Positions 26,876-35,675 of a stretch of DNA of 64,000 bases are shown in pieces. Where the stretch lies: contig NZ_CP150919.1 of NCBI RefSeq assembly GCF_039909015.1, positions 1,030,501 through 1,094,500 of the forward strand, in the 5' to 3' direction. Numbering within the stretch: position 1 is the first letter of the stretch; every line of letters begins with the position of its first letter. Origin of the DNA: Pseudomonas grandcourensis (GTDB lineage Bacteria; Pseudomonadota; Gammaproteobacteria; Pseudomonadales; Pseudomonadaceae). Under the pieces are notes generated by a model. It saw nothing but the letters and a program-made list of their open reading frames with translations, ran no database searches and had not been told where the DNA came from. Made by a program: the position numbers and the translations under genes.

Positions 26876-27849
26876 CAACCCTTCCAGACTTGTGGGTTGA
26901 CCAGGTCCTGCGGTCGTTCCCCCAACAGGGCACTGCGCAAGTTGGCCAGGGCACGGTTGGCCATGGCATCGCGAGTCTCATGGGTGGCCGAGCCGATGTG
27001 CGGCAAGGTCACGGCATTTTTCAGCTGGAACAGTGGCGACTCGGCCAGCGGTTCCTTTTCGTATACGTCCAGCCCGGCACCACGAATGCGGTTGTTTTGC
27101 AGCGCTTCGATCAGCGCCGGTTCATCCACCACGGGGCCGCGGGAAATGTTTACCAGAATGGCACTCGGCTTCATCAGCGCCAGTTCACGATGGCTGATGA
27201 GGTGTTTGGTTTTCTCGCTGAGCGGCACCACCAGGCAAACGAAATCAGCTTCGGCCAGCAATTGATCGAGGCTGCGGTACTGTGCGCCGAGTTCCTGTTC
27301 CAGCTCGGTCTTGCGGCTGTTGCCGCTGTAGATGACCGGCATGTTGAAGCCCAAGCGACCGCGTCGGGCGATGGCCGCACCGATATTGCCCATGCCGACG
27401 ATGCCCAGGGTCTTGCCGTGCACATCGCAACCGAACAGCTGCGCACCGACAGTGGCCTGCCATTGCCCGGCCTTGGTCCAGGCATCCAGTTCGGCGACGC
27501 GACGGGCGCTGCTCATCAACAGGGCAAACGCCAGGTCGGCGGTGCTTTCGGTGAGCACATCCGGCGTATTGGTCAGCATGATCCCGCGTTCGTTGAAGTA
27601 GGCCAGATCATAGTTGTCGTAGCCCACAGAGACGCTGGACACCACTTCCAGGCTGGCGGCGTTCTCCAGCTGCGCACGACCGAGTTTGCGGCCTACACCA
27701 ATCAAGCCATGGGCCTGGGGCAGGGCTTCGTTGAATTGGGCGTTGATGTCGCCGTTTTTCGGATTCGGCACGATGACGTCGAAATCCTGTTGCAGGCGTT
27801 CGATCATTTGCGGGGTGACGCGGCTGAAAGCCAGGACAGTCTTTTTCAT
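26875..27849 (-). CDS. ghrB: D-isomer-specific 2-hydroxyacid dehydrogenase (GhrB/2-ketogluconate reductase-like)
   Basis: This 324-residue NAD(P)H enzyme reduces 2-oxoacids such as glyoxylate, hydroxypyruvate or 2-keto-D-gluconate. The Rossmann motif is 'LGIVGMGNIGAAIARR'. The catalytic triad is visible as Arg in 'LVNISRGPVVDE', Glu in 'GLDVYEKEPL' and His in 'LPHIGSATHETR'. The ATG at 27849 is chosen from the family start 'MKKTVLAFSRV'; no good Shine-Dalgarno precedes it. Substrate preference cannot be read from the sequence, so ghrB is the nearest name rather than a proof. Confidence 0.88.
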   Translation of the reverse strand: MKKTVLAFSRVTPQMIERLQQDFDVIVPNPKNGDINAQFNEALPQAHGLIGVGRKLGRAQLENAASLEVVSSVSVGYDNYDLAYFNERGIMLTNTPDVLTESTADLAFALLMSSARRVAELDAWTKAGQWQATVGAQLFGCDVHGKTLGIVGMGNIGAAIARRGRLGFNMPVIYSGNSRKTELEQELGAQYRSLDQLLAEADFVCLVVPLSEKTKHLISHRELALMKPSAILVNISRGPVVDEPALIEALQNNRIRGAGLDVYEKEPLAESPLFQLKNAVTLPHIGSATHETRDAMANRALANLRSALLGERPQDLVNPQVWKG

Positions 27850-28043
27850 GTGGGGCGGGCTCGTCGGGCGGTGAAGAATGATGAGCACGCTAACATTCTT
27901 CACGGGATTTGTGCGAGTCGTCAGGCGGTCAGTGCAAGCTTGCAGCTTGCGGTGCTTCATCCAGTTATACTGCCGCACTTCTTATACTGTGGCATGCGGC
28001 CCGCTCACTGGGCCCGACAATTAATGCACCACCCGGAGCTTTC

Positions 28044-28301
28044 ATGACTTCCCCGAAACAACCGCCGATCGCCGACGCCCTGAGCGACGTGCAGGCAGAG
28101 CTGCCAGACAGCGTCGACTCCAGCGCCGACAGCGAAACCAAAGCCGAGATCCCGGCCTTCAAATTCCCGTTCAAGCCGGGTGATCTGGCGGCCGCCAAGG
28201 ATTCCAACCAGCCGTGGTACAAGAACGGCGCCAAGAACGGCCACACCAAGACGCCGGGCATGGCTCCGCCGGGGACTCGTCGGTCGATGGGTAAGCGCTA
28301 A
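28044..28301 (+). CDS. Small hypothetical protein
   Basis: This 85-residue protein has an acidic N-terminal half and a basic C-terminal half with 'FKFPFKPGDLAAAKDSNQPW' and a terminal 'PPGTRRSMGKR'. No signal peptide or membrane segment is seen, and I cannot assign a function. The ATG at 28044 follows CCGGAGCT at a good distance, which makes expression credible. The longer frame back to 27909 lacks a ribosome-binding site. Confidence 0.7.
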   Translation: MTSPKQPPIADALSDVQAELPDSVDSSADSETKAEIPAFKFPFKPGDLAAAKDSNQPWYKNGAKNGHTKTPGMAPPGTRRSMGKR

Positions 28302-28332
28302 GGCTTCAGGTTTGTAGTGCCTGGCCTGCCGT

Positions 28333-28418
28333 CATCGCGAGCAGGCTCGCTCCCACAAGGAGACTGCGTTCTTGCAATGAGAATGCGATCAAATGTGGGA
28401 GCGAGCCTGCTCGCGATG
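28333..28418. repeat. REPIN (two inverted REP sequences)
   Basis: CATCGCGAGCAGGCTCGCTC begins at 28333 and its inverted copy ends at 28418. This is the 'GAGCAGGCTCGC' variant. It lies between convergent genes. Confidence 0.9.
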
Positions 28419-28447
28419 GGGCCGCTACAGGCAACACATCTGTTGAA

Positions 28448-29197
28448 TCAAACCGCCCGCAACGAAATAAACGAGTAATTCGCCGGCGCATCCGCCGCCA
28501 CTTGCGCACCTGTGGCCAGCACTTGCCCGGCAATATCATCCCCCGACACATGAAACAGCCATTCGCTGTCCCATTGCGGCAACGTTTGCCCAACCAGGTC
28601 GTCGATGATTGCGGCGAACTCCGTCATATCCGGTAGATAAGCGGTAAACCCGTCGCCCTTCAGGGCCGTCGTGCGAATCCCCAGCAACGCACAAATCGCG
28701 TCCTTCATCAGAATGTCATCACGATCCGCCTGGCGGGAGCGCAGGATCAATTCCGACAATTCCCGGTCGACCAACTCACCACCGACAATCAGGTCCGGTC
28801 CTTTTTCCCACGACTCAGGCGGACATTCCTTCACCGCTGTGTTCAGTGGTATGTGCGGATTGATTTCCATCGGATAGATACGACACACCAGCGGCCGTCG
28901 TTCGTAGATGCGACAGAGGTTGTCTTCGTCAAGATTCCGGCAGGGGCCGACATTGTAGGCGGCGAAGGTGATGGCCACGTACGCCTCGGATTCACCGCTG
29001 CACACCACCGCCGAACGGCGTTCGGCGTGTTCCCGTTGGTGCACCGGCAGACCCAGGCCATTGCCCAGAAACGCCTCCACCAGCACGATCACCTGACCGC
29101 CGTCAGCTGCCCACATCCGGGCTTCGCCCAGGGTCAGGGGCACATGGTGGTCGTTGCAGCATTTGCCGCAGCCTACACAGGAAAAAGTCGTATTCAT
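28448..29197 (-). CDS. YkgJ-family cysteine cluster protein
   Basis: This 249-residue protein has the zinc/iron-chelating cysteine cluster of the YkgJ/UPF0153 family: 'CVGCGKCC' at residues ~7-14 and 'CRIYERRPLVCRIYPM' around residue 100. The family is widespread and its members are thought to bind metal. Function is unknown. The ATG at 29197 begins 'MNTTFSCVGCGKCC'; the frame runs further upstream but without support. Confidence 0.83.
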   Translation of the reverse strand: MNTTFSCVGCGKCCNDHHVPLTLGEARMWAADGGQVIVLVEAFLGNGLGLPVHQREHAERRSAVVCSGESEAYVAITFAAYNVGPCRNLDEDNLCRIYERRPLVCRIYPMEINPHIPLNTAVKECPPESWEKGPDLIVGGELVDRELSELILRSRQADRDDILMKDAICALLGIRTTALKGDGFTAYLPDMTEFAAIIDDLVGQTLPQWDSEWLFHVSGDDIAGQVLATGAQVAADAPANYSFISLRAV

Positions 29198-29280
29198 TGA
29201 GCGTTCGTTCGCATCACAGGGCATGAAACGGCGACAGAATGCCGCCGCAAAGGCCACTATCGAAGCAAGTTATGCGCCAC

Positions 29281-29607
29281 TCAGTTTGCCTTACCGGCCG
29301 GGCGGATAGAGTCCCATTCGGTGACGTACGCGGTTTTGCTCTTTTTGTTGTACAGGCACAACTCGGTGCCTTGTGCGCCTTTCATGTGCTTTTGCGGGTA
29401 CTGGCCCTGGAGCAGGAGCGCGGTATAGCCGACCCGGTCATCGAACTGCGCGGCGTTGCCGACCGGTTTGCTGTCCTTCAGGCCGCTGGCCTTGGTGCAG
29501 CTGGTGAGTACGGCTTTATCGTAGGTGGCCCAGGCGCCGGGGCTGGAGGCGTGGGCCTGGGAGGCGAGGGCAGTGAGGCAGAGAATAGTCAGGGTTGCTG
29601 CTTTCAT
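29281..29607 (-). CDS. Secreted hypothetical protein
   Basis: This 108-residue protein starts with a clear signal peptide ('MKAATLTILCLTALASQAHA'). The mature part is about 88 residues with two cysteines that could form one disulfide. No known domain was recognised. It probably resides in the periplasm. Confidence 0.75.
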   Translation of the reverse strand: MKAATLTILCLTALASQAHASSPGAWATYDKAVLTSCTKASGLKDSKPVGNAAQFDDRVGYTALLLQGQYPQKHMKGAQGTELCLYNKKSKTAYVTEWDSIRPAGKAN

Positions 29608-29678
29608 GGTTCAGGCATCCTTGGTGCTGTGACCGAAAGGTGAGTATGCCTGAAGGTTTTGAGGTGGTTGTGTCGGCC

Positions 29679-29702
29679 CCATCGCGAGCTTGCTCGCGAT
29701 GG
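29679..29702. repeat. Single REP palindrome
   Basis: CCATCGCGAGCTTGCTCGCG opens a fully palindromic 24-base REP core that ends in CGATGG. No partner copy is nearby. It lies just past the GNAT gene end. Confidence 0.8.
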
Positions 29703-29709
29703 CGGTTTG

Positions 29710-30195
29710 TCAGAGTGGCACCGGCTCCCGGCGGACCGTGCGCATCCCGACGCTTTCATACAAGCGCCGCGCCCGAAGGTTGTCTTCACGTACCTTCAGG
29801 TCCACGAAGCCTTCACGCCGCTGCTGGAACACCATGAACGCCTGCAACAACAGCGCACGGCCCAACCCCCGGCCCTGAAACCGTGGATGCACCACCAGGT
29901 TCTTGATGTAAGCACTGGTCCAGCACTGGCAAACACCCACCACTTCTTCGGCATCCAGGGCAATGAAGCACAGGGCCGCGTCATATTCCGGGTCGGTTTC
30001 GAACTGCCGTTGCCACATCTCCAGCGCCGCTACGCGACCACCGCCGTCGAGATAACCGAACTCCATCAACCGGTGCACGGCGGCGCCCAGTTCGGGGCGG
30101 TACTCGCTCAATTGCAGGCCGGATGGCCAATCGGGGGATGGCACGACGACGGAGAGGTCGCGCCGCATCAGCCAGCAGAAGTCTTCGGTCAACAC
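29710..30195 (-). CDS. GNAT-family N-acetyltransferase
   Basis: This 161-residue protein has the GNAT core: 'VVGVCQCWTSAYIKNLVVHP' (beta4) followed by the acetyl-CoA loop 'RFQGRGLGRALL' and 'LKVREDNLRARRLYESVGM'. The substrate is unknown. A GTG at 30195 directly follows the cheV stop and has AAGG 7 bases upstream, so it is the likely start and implies translational coupling. An ATG nine codons further in (30168) lacks a ribosome-binding site. Confidence 0.85.
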   Translation of the reverse strand: MLTEDFCWLMRRDLSVVVPSPDWPSGLQLSEYRPELGAAVHRLMEFGYLDGGGRVAALEMWQRQFETDPEYDAALCFIALDAEEVVGVCQCWTSAYIKNLVVHPRFQGRGLGRALLLQAFMVFQQRREGFVDLKVREDNLRARRLYESVGMRTVRREPVPL

Positions 30196-31098
30196 TCAAT
30201 AACCTTGTTCGGCGACAGCCTTGGCCGCAGTGATCAGGCACTGGGTCAATTCTGGCGAAGAGAATTTGGTCAGCACCGCGTTTGCCCCGGCCAGTCGTGC
30301 TTTCTCAGCGTTCATCGCACTGTCCAGCGAGGTATGCAGCAGTACATAAAGATGTGCGAAATCCGGGGTTTCCCGCAGGGTGCGGGTGAAGGCGTAGCCG
30401 TCCATCTCCGACATCTCGATGTCCGAGACGATCAGGTTGATCTGCTGCGCGGTGCCTTGCAGGTCCAGCAGGCAGTCGATGGCTTCCTTGGCGCTGCGGG
30501 CGGTATGGCATTGCAGGCCAAGGTTACGCAAGGTGTGCACCGATTGCTGCAAGGCGACCTGGCTGTCGTCGACCACCAGGATGCGCGCGTTGCCGAGCAG
30601 TTCGGCGTCCTCCATGCTCAGTTCGGTCGGCGCCATTTCGATTTGTGCCGGGGCGATGCCATGGATGACTTTTTCGATGTCCAGCACTTGCACCAGGGTG
30701 CCATCGACCGACGTCACGCCGGTGATGTAGGCACGCAAACCACCAGAGCCGAAGGGCGGCGGGCGGATGTCGGTGGTCAGGCAATGGACGATCTTGCTCA
30801 CGGCCTGCACGTGCAGGCCCTGCTTGGAGCGGCTGACGTCGGTGACGATCAGGCAGCCGCCGTTCGGGTCTTCCAGCGGACGCTCGCCAATGGCACGGCT
30901 GAGGTCGATCACCGACAGCGAGGCGCCGCGCAGGGTGGCTATGCCTTTGACGTGGGGGTGCGACTCCGGCAGCCTGGTCAGCGGCGGGCAGGGAATGATT
31001 TCACTGACCTTGAGCAGGTTGATCGCCATCAGCTTGCCACTGCGCAAGGTAAACAGCAGAAGCGAAAGTGAATCTGCGCGGGCTTTTGTGGAGGACAT
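30196..31098 (-). CDS. cheV: Chemotaxis coupling/response-regulator protein CheV
   Basis: This 300-residue protein joins an N-terminal CheW-like domain (about residues 10-160, 'GKLMAINLLKVSEIIPCP') to a C-terminal receiver domain (about residues 172-295). The receiver has 'RILVVDDSQVALQQ', the phospho-acceptor Asp in 'LIVSDIEMSEMDGYAF' and the conserved Lys in 'VLTKFSSPEL'. CheV couples chemoreceptors to the CheA kinase and modulates adaptation. The next gene (GNAT) starts at its stop codon; a functional link between the two is not obvious. Confidence 0.93.
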   Translation of the reverse strand: MSSTKARADSLSLLLFTLRSGKLMAINLLKVSEIIPCPPLTRLPESHPHVKGIATLRGASLSVIDLSRAIGERPLEDPNGGCLIVTDVSRSKQGLHVQAVSKIVHCLTTDIRPPPFGSGGLRAYITGVTSVDGTLVQVLDIEKVIHGIAPAQIEMAPTELSMEDAELLGNARILVVDDSQVALQQSVHTLRNLGLQCHTARSAKEAIDCLLDLQGTAQQINLIVSDIEMSEMDGYAFTRTLRETPDFAHLYVLLHTSLDSAMNAEKARLAGANAVLTKFSSPELTQCLITAAKAVAEQGY

Positions 31099-31214
31099 TT
31101 GAACCTTCTCTGGAAAAAGGTGGCTGGCAATCCCGGGATCGCCAATGACTTCGATGCCGGGTTATCGACTTGTTTGGGGCAGGCTTTAGTAATTCAGTGA
31201 GTGGTAGAACGCCA

Positions 31215-32765
31215 TCACTTCATCCCCAACCTTTTGGCCATCCGCCCCAGGTTTGCCCGATCCAAGCCTAGCTCACGGGCCGCGCTTGCCCAGTTGTTGT
31301 TGTGCCTCTCCAGGCAGGCAGCGATCAATTGACGCTGATAATGCTCGGTGGCCTCGCGCAAGTCGCCGGTGACCGCTTGCATGATGGTGGCGGCGGGTTG
31401 CTCGGCAGCGGCTTCAACGCTGGCATTGGGCAAGTCCAGGTCGGCTGCGCTCAAGCTGAGAATCTTCGGCCGTTCCTTGCAATTGCCCAAGGCTTTCAAG
31501 GCGCTGCGGCCGATCAAGTGTTCTAGCTCGCGCACATTGCCGGGCCAGTCGTAGGCCAATAGCGCGGCCTGGGCGTCGCTGTTCAGGCGCAGGCTGTTGA
31601 GGCCCATGCGCGAGCGGTTCTGCTCCAGGAAGTAACCGCTGAGCAGCAGCACATCGCGCCCGCGATCGCGCAGGGCCGGCACCAGCAGCGGATAAACGCT
31701 GAGCCGATGGTAGAAGTCGGCGCGGTAACGGCCGCTGCGCACTTCTTCGGCGAGGTCGCGGTTGGTCGCCGCGATCAGGCGCACGTCGACCCGATGCTCC
31801 TGGTCCGAACCCAGTCGCTGCAGTTGACCGCTCTGCAGCACACGCAGCAACTTGGCCTGCACGGTCAGCGACAACTCACCGACTTCATCGAGGAACAGCG
31901 TGCCGCCATTGGCCAGTTCGAACTTGCCGCGGCGGTCGTTCATCGCCCCGGTGAAGGCGCCGCGGACGTGGCCGAACAACTCGCTTTCTACCAGTGTGTC
32001 GGGCAGCGCGGCGCAGTTGAGGCTGATGATCGGCTTGTCGGCGCGGGGCGAGGCGGCATGGATGGCCTGGGCCACCAGTTCCTTGCCGACCCCGGTTTCG
32101 CCGGTGATCAACACGGTCAGGTCGCTGCCGCCCACCAGGTTGATTTCTTCGACCAGACGCTTGTGGGCCTTGCTCTGGCCAATCATCTCGCGATTCTGCT
32201 GGCCGCTGGCCTGGCGGTAGACCTCGGCGCGCTGATGTTCATCTTCAACCCGGTTGTTCAACCGTTCGATGCGCTCGGCGGCGTTGACCGTGGCCGCCGC
32301 GAGGCTGGCGAAGGCTTGCAGGGCATCCAGTTCGATCGGTTCGAAGCGCTCCGGGTCGAGGGCATCGAGGGTCAGCAGACCCCAGGGGCGCTCGTCGATG
32401 AACAACGGGCAACCCATGCAGTCGTGGACTTCCAGATGTTCATCCAGGCCATCGACCAGGCCGTCATAGGGATCAGGCAAGTCGCTGTCGGCAGCGAAAC
32501 GGGTCGGGCCGGGGCCGCTGAGCAGCGCTTCGAAACGCGGGTGCTCGCTGACCTTGAAACGCCGACCGAGGGTGTCGGTACTCAAGCCGTCGACGGCCAG
32601 CGGCACCAGCCATTCACCATCAAGGCGCAGCAGGGCGGCGGCGTCGCACGGGAGCAGGGCGCGCATGGCTTCCAGCAGGCGGCGATAACGCTCACCCTCG
32701 GGCAGTTCGCGGGACAGGTCGGAGACCAGGGGGAGCAGGGCAGTGAGCAGGGATTTTGCAGTCAT
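31215..32765 (-). CDS. norR: NorR-type nitric-oxide-responsive sigma-54 activator
   Basis: This 516-residue protein has an N-terminal GAF domain (about residues 20-170), a AAA+ sigma-54 interaction domain and a C-terminal Fis-type helix-turn-helix ('NNWASAARELGLDRANLGRM'). The AAA+ domain includes 'ITGETGVGKELVAQAIH' (Walker A), the 'GAFTGA' loop and 'GGTLFLDEVGEL' (Walker B). It is divergent from the flavohaemoglobin gene and three NorR-like sites lie between them. It should sense NO through the GAF iron and activate that gene. The Pseudomonas name FhpR is also used. Confidence 0.93.
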   Translation of the reverse strand: MTAKSLLTALLPLVSDLSRELPEGERYRRLLEAMRALLPCDAAALLRLDGEWLVPLAVDGLSTDTLGRRFKVSEHPRFEALLSGPGPTRFAADSDLPDPYDGLVDGLDEHLEVHDCMGCPLFIDERPWGLLTLDALDPERFEPIELDALQAFASLAAATVNAAERIERLNNRVEDEHQRAEVYRQASGQQNREMIGQSKAHKRLVEEINLVGGSDLTVLITGETGVGKELVAQAIHAASPRADKPIISLNCAALPDTLVESELFGHVRGAFTGAMNDRRGKFELANGGTLFLDEVGELSLTVQAKLLRVLQSGQLQRLGSDQEHRVDVRLIAATNRDLAEEVRSGRYRADFYHRLSVYPLLVPALRDRGRDVLLLSGYFLEQNRSRMGLNSLRLNSDAQAALLAYDWPGNVRELEHLIGRSALKALGNCKERPKILSLSAADLDLPNASVEAAAEQPAATIMQAVTGDLREATEHYQRQLIAACLERHNNNWASAARELGLDRANLGRMAKRLGMK

Positions 32766-32816
32766 AGTGACTCCGTGTAGTCGGTATGACTATAAATCAG
32801 GTCGTGTCTAAATGAC
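32761..32816. promoter_or_regulatory. Three NorR-like binding sites
   Basis: The core pattern GTCA-N3-TGAC occurs perfectly as GTCATAGTGAC (32761-32771, overlapping the norR start codon) and with one mismatch each as GTCGGTATGAC (32780-32790) and GTCTAAATGAC (32806-32816). Three NorR sites upstream of the target are the known arrangement for NorR enhancers. Binding is inferred. Confidence 0.65.
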
Positions 32817-32857
32817 TATTAAGTTGTTAACTTGTTGATTTGTAGCGATTAAATAGT

Positions 32858-32873
32858 TGGCACGAAAGCTGAT
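32858..32873 (+). promoter_or_regulatory. hmp: Candidate sigma-54 promoter of the flavohaemoglobin gene
   Basis: TGGCACGAAAGCTGAT matches the -24 element TGGCACG exactly and keeps the -12 G at the correct spacing, though the following C is replaced by A. It lies 40-50 bases downstream of the NorR-like sites and 49 bases before the ATG, as expected for a NorR-activated promoter. Confidence 0.55.
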
Positions 32874-32921
32874 AAGCATAGGGTAATCCGTTAGCAACCC
32901 AAGAAGACCAGGAGTCACCTT

Positions 32922-34103
32922 ATGCTGAGCGCTCAAGACCGTGCCATCGTCAAATCCACCGTACCGCTGCTCGAAAGCGGTGGTGAGGCGCTGATCACGC
33001 ACTTCTACCGCATGATGCTCTCCGAATACCCGGAAGTCCGCCCGCTGTTCAACCAGGCCCACCAGACCAGTGGTGATCAGCCGCGTGCGTTGGCCAACGG
33101 CGTATTGATGTATGCGCGCCATATCGACCAGCTCGACCAGTTGGGCGACCTGGTGGCCAAGATCATCAACAAGCACGTGGCCCTGCAGATCCTGCCTGAG
33201 CACTACCCGATTGTCGGCAGCTGCCTGTTGCGGGCCATCGCCGAAGTATTGGGCGAAGAGATCGCCACCCCGGAAGTGATCGCTGCCTGGGGCGCGGCCT
33301 ACGGTCAACTGGCGGACATCCTGATCGGTGCCGAAACCAGCATCTACGACCAGAAGGAACAGGCACCGGGCGGCTGGCGCGGGGCGCGGGAATTCATCGT
33401 GGCCGGTAAGGTGGAGGAGAGCGCCGAGATCACCTCGTTCTACTTTGAACCTGCGGACAAAGGTCCGATCCTGGTGGCAGAACCCGGCCAGTACATCGGC
33501 ATGAAACTGATCCTCGACGGTGAAGAGATCCGTCGTAACTACTCGCTGTCGGCGCTGGCGAAAAAAGGCCAGTACCGCATCAGCGTCAAACGTGAGGACG
33601 GTGGCCGCGCGTCCAACTTCCTGCACGACCAGTTGCAGGTCGGCGCCAGCATCCAGTTGTTCCCGCCGTCGGGCGAGTTCGTCCTGACCGCCAGCGACAA
33701 GCCACTGGTGCTGATCAGCGGTGGCGTAGGCATCACCCCGACCCTGGCGATGCTCGAAGCGGCGCTGGAGACCCAGCGGCCGGTGCATTTCATCCACTGC
33801 GCGCGCAACGGCAGCGTCCATGCCTTCCGCGACTGGATCGATGGCCTGGCCGAGCGTCACCCGCAACTCAAGCGTTTCTATTGCTACTCCGAGGACGACG
33901 GCGTGAGCCCGGCGGCGCACAAGGTCGGTTTGTTGAGCCAGCAGCAGTTGCATGCATGGCTGCCGGAGCAGCGTGACCTGGATGTTTACTTCCTGGGGCC
34001 GAAGGGTTTCATGGCGTCCATCAAGCGCCACCTCAAGGCACTGGGTGTGCCGGAGAAGCAAAGCCGCTATGAGTTCTTCGGGCCGGCAGCGGCGCTGGAG
34101 TAA
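32922..34103 (+). CDS. hmp: Flavohaemoglobin (nitric oxide dioxygenase)
   Basis: This 393-residue enzyme converts NO and O2 to nitrate with NAD(P)H. An N-terminal globin domain (about residues 1-138) carries the proximal haem His in 'KIINKHVALQI'. A ferredoxin-reductase-like FAD domain follows ('RRNYSLSALAKKGQYRISVK'), then an NAD domain ('LISGGVGITPTLAMLEAAL'). CCAGGAGTC precedes the ATG. It pairs with the divergent norR and probably depends on sigma-54. In Pseudomonas it is also called fhp. Confidence 0.96.
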   Translation: MLSAQDRAIVKSTVPLLESGGEALITHFYRMMLSEYPEVRPLFNQAHQTSGDQPRALANGVLMYARHIDQLDQLGDLVAKIINKHVALQILPEHYPIVGSCLLRAIAEVLGEEIATPEVIAAWGAAYGQLADILIGAETSIYDQKEQAPGGWRGAREFIVAGKVEESAEITSFYFEPADKGPILVAEPGQYIGMKLILDGEEIRRNYSLSALAKKGQYRISVKREDGGRASNFLHDQLQVGASIQLFPPSGEFVLTASDKPLVLISGGVGITPTLAMLEAALETQRPVHFIHCARNGSVHAFRDWIDGLAERHPQLKRFYCYSEDDGVSPAAHKVGLLSQQQLHAWLPEQRDLDVYFLGPKGFMASIKRHLKALGVPEKQSRYEFFGPAAALE

Positions 34104-34144
34104 GGGGTTGGCGCGGTGGGTCAGCAGGCTCACCGCGTCGCTTT

Positions 34145-34167
34145 CATCGCGAGCCTGCTCGCGAATG
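34145..34167. repeat. Single REP palindrome
   Basis: CATCGCGAGCCTGCTCGCGA lies within 34145-34167, just after the flavohaemoglobin gene. No partner copy is seen. Confidence 0.75.
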
Positions 34168-34326
34168 CCACACCTCGATCCTGAATTGAAAAAAGTCAGA
34201 AAGTTAATCCCTTCTTAACCGCCTTATCGTCTATTCCCCCCGAATCCCCCTCACATGCTCCAGACTCTCAAAGGTCCGGGCCAGCGTGTAGACTGGCGGG
34301 CAATCGATATCTTGAAGGGAAACGCG

Positions 34327-34836
34327 ATGAGCGATGAATCCATGCGGTTGGGGCGTGAACGGCGCTACCTGGTGTTGTTGGGCATCATTTGCCTGGCGCT
34401 GATCGGCGGTGCGCTGTACATGCAAATTGTTCTGGGCGAGGCCCCTTGCCCGCTGTGCATCCTGCAACGTTACGCGTTGCTGCTGATCGCGATCTTTGCC
34501 TTCATCGGCGCGGCCATGCGCAGCCGTCGCAGCATCACGGTGTTTGAAACCCTGGTGGTGATCTGTGCAGTGGCAGGTGCAGGCGTTGCCGGGCATCACG
34601 TCTTTACGCAGTTCTATCCGGCGGTCAGCTGTGGCATCGATGTGCTGCAACCGATTGTCGATGACTTGCCGCTGGCGAAGATCTTCCCGCTGGGTTTCCA
34701 GGTCGATGGTTTCTGCTCCACGCCCTACCCGCCGATCCTTGGTCTGTCGCTGGCGCAGTGGGCGCTGGTCGCCTTCGTGCTGATCGTGGTGCTGGTGCCG
34801 TTGCTGACCTCGCGTAACCGCAAAGCGCTGCGCTGA
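34327..34836 (+). CDS. dsbB: Disulfide bond formation protein DsbB
   Basis: This 169-residue inner-membrane protein has four transmembrane helices and reoxidises DsbA, passing electrons to quinone. The first redox pair is in 'GEAPCPLCILQRYALL', and the second pair lies in the second periplasmic loop ('AVSCGIDVLQ' and 'QVDGFCSTPYPP'). The ATG at 34327 follows GAAGGGA at a good distance; the frame extends to 34255 without support. Pseudomonas carries two DsbB-type proteins and this could be either. A terminator follows. Confidence 0.92.
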   Translation: MSDESMRLGRERRYLVLLGIICLALIGGALYMQIVLGEAPCPLCILQRYALLLIAIFAFIGAAMRSRRSITVFETLVVICAVAGAGVAGHHVFTQFYPAVSCGIDVLQPIVDDLPLAKIFPLGFQVDGFCSTPYPPILGLSLAQWALVAFVLIVVLVPLLTSRNRKALR

Positions 34837-34870
34837 GGTCATCTGCCGCCACGCATTGTCGGACAAAAAC

Positions 34871-34906
34871 GCCCCGGTCCTCGCAGAGAGGGCCGGGGCT
34901 TTTTTT
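34871..34906 (+). terminator. Terminator of dsbB
   Basis: GCCCCGGTCCTC and GAGGGCCGGGGC form a 12-bp stem (one G-U pair) with a loop of about 5 bases. TTTTTTT follows. Confidence 0.9.
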
Positions 34907-35387
34907 GTCTTGCAGAGCACATTTCAGAGGCCGAGTAAAAAGACCGTGACGGGCGGCAATCAAGGGTGCGACACGTGTGCGACATGTTGTCACAGAGCGA
35001 GTGTCGCAGGGCGTTCGAGGAAGCCGGATTGGTGCATGGAAGCGTAACGAAATTGGGCTGTTTTGCAGGCTTGCAGTTTTTTCCACTGCGGGCACGAACA
35101 GGCAGTTTTAACAGGCTCTGGCGAATGGCCAGAGCCCCCGTCATATCGGGCCTTGGGCAAGGTCAAGGGCAGAGAAGAGGGACACGATACTGTCTGAACC
35201 GTGGGTGGAAGACCTACTTATTTTGGTGTTTTTGTTGAGAATGAATTTCGATAAGATGCGCCACTTTTGCGAAAACGGTTAATGATTGTTGCCGGTTCGG
35301 ATAAAAATTATTTCGGGATGAGACATGGTTTATAAAACATTACATATCTACAATCGCCCGCACTGAATTCCCGGCACTGCTCAAATC
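34907..35387. other. Long intergenic region between dsbB and the cyo operon
   Basis: This stretch has no convincing gene. It becomes AT-rich from about 35200. The bases GAGAATGAATTTCGATAAG near 35236 weakly resemble a Fur box (11 of 19). The cyo promoter is expected somewhere between here and 35675 but was not pinned down. Confidence 0.4.
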
Positions 35388-35576
35388 TTAACCAGGGGTG
35401 AGCAGAAACAGGGTGTCGAGAGGTCTGGTGGCTTCATGCGATTCCCAGGTGTCGGAGCCTCCAACTACCCGCACCAAATGGAATTGGTCTGTAACAAGGC
35501 CTTTGACCACGTATTCGAATAAGAACTCACCGCAGGCCCGGGATTTGTCGTACAGCGTCTGACGCACGACGGGCAT
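35388..35576 (-). CDS. Possible small hypothetical protein
   Basis: A 62-codon frame starts 'MPVVRQTLYDKSRACGEFLF' and ends 'RPLDTLFLLTPG'. Third positions are GC-rich in the usual Pseudomonas manner, and the composition looks protein-like rather than a random frame. AAGGG sits only one base before the ATG, so initiation is doubtful; a longer reading from 35648 is possible. It lies antisense to the leader region of cyoA. No function can be given. Confidence 0.4.
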   Translation of the reverse strand: MPVVRQTLYDKSRACGEFLFEYVVKGLVTDQFHLVRVVGGSDTWESHEATRPLDTLFLLTPG

Positions 35577-35675
35577 GCCCTTATTCAATCCAAGAAAAAT
35601 GCCAACCCTTGGCAGGGTGAAGTGTTGGCGATCAAAACCCAACTGCATTGCGCAAGCTGCTTTAGAGGTCGTGAG

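Noticed and set aside
35236..35254. Fur box before the cyo operon
   Set aside because: Only 11 of 19 positions match and it lies more than 400 bases from cyoA, so it is mentioned but not called as a site.
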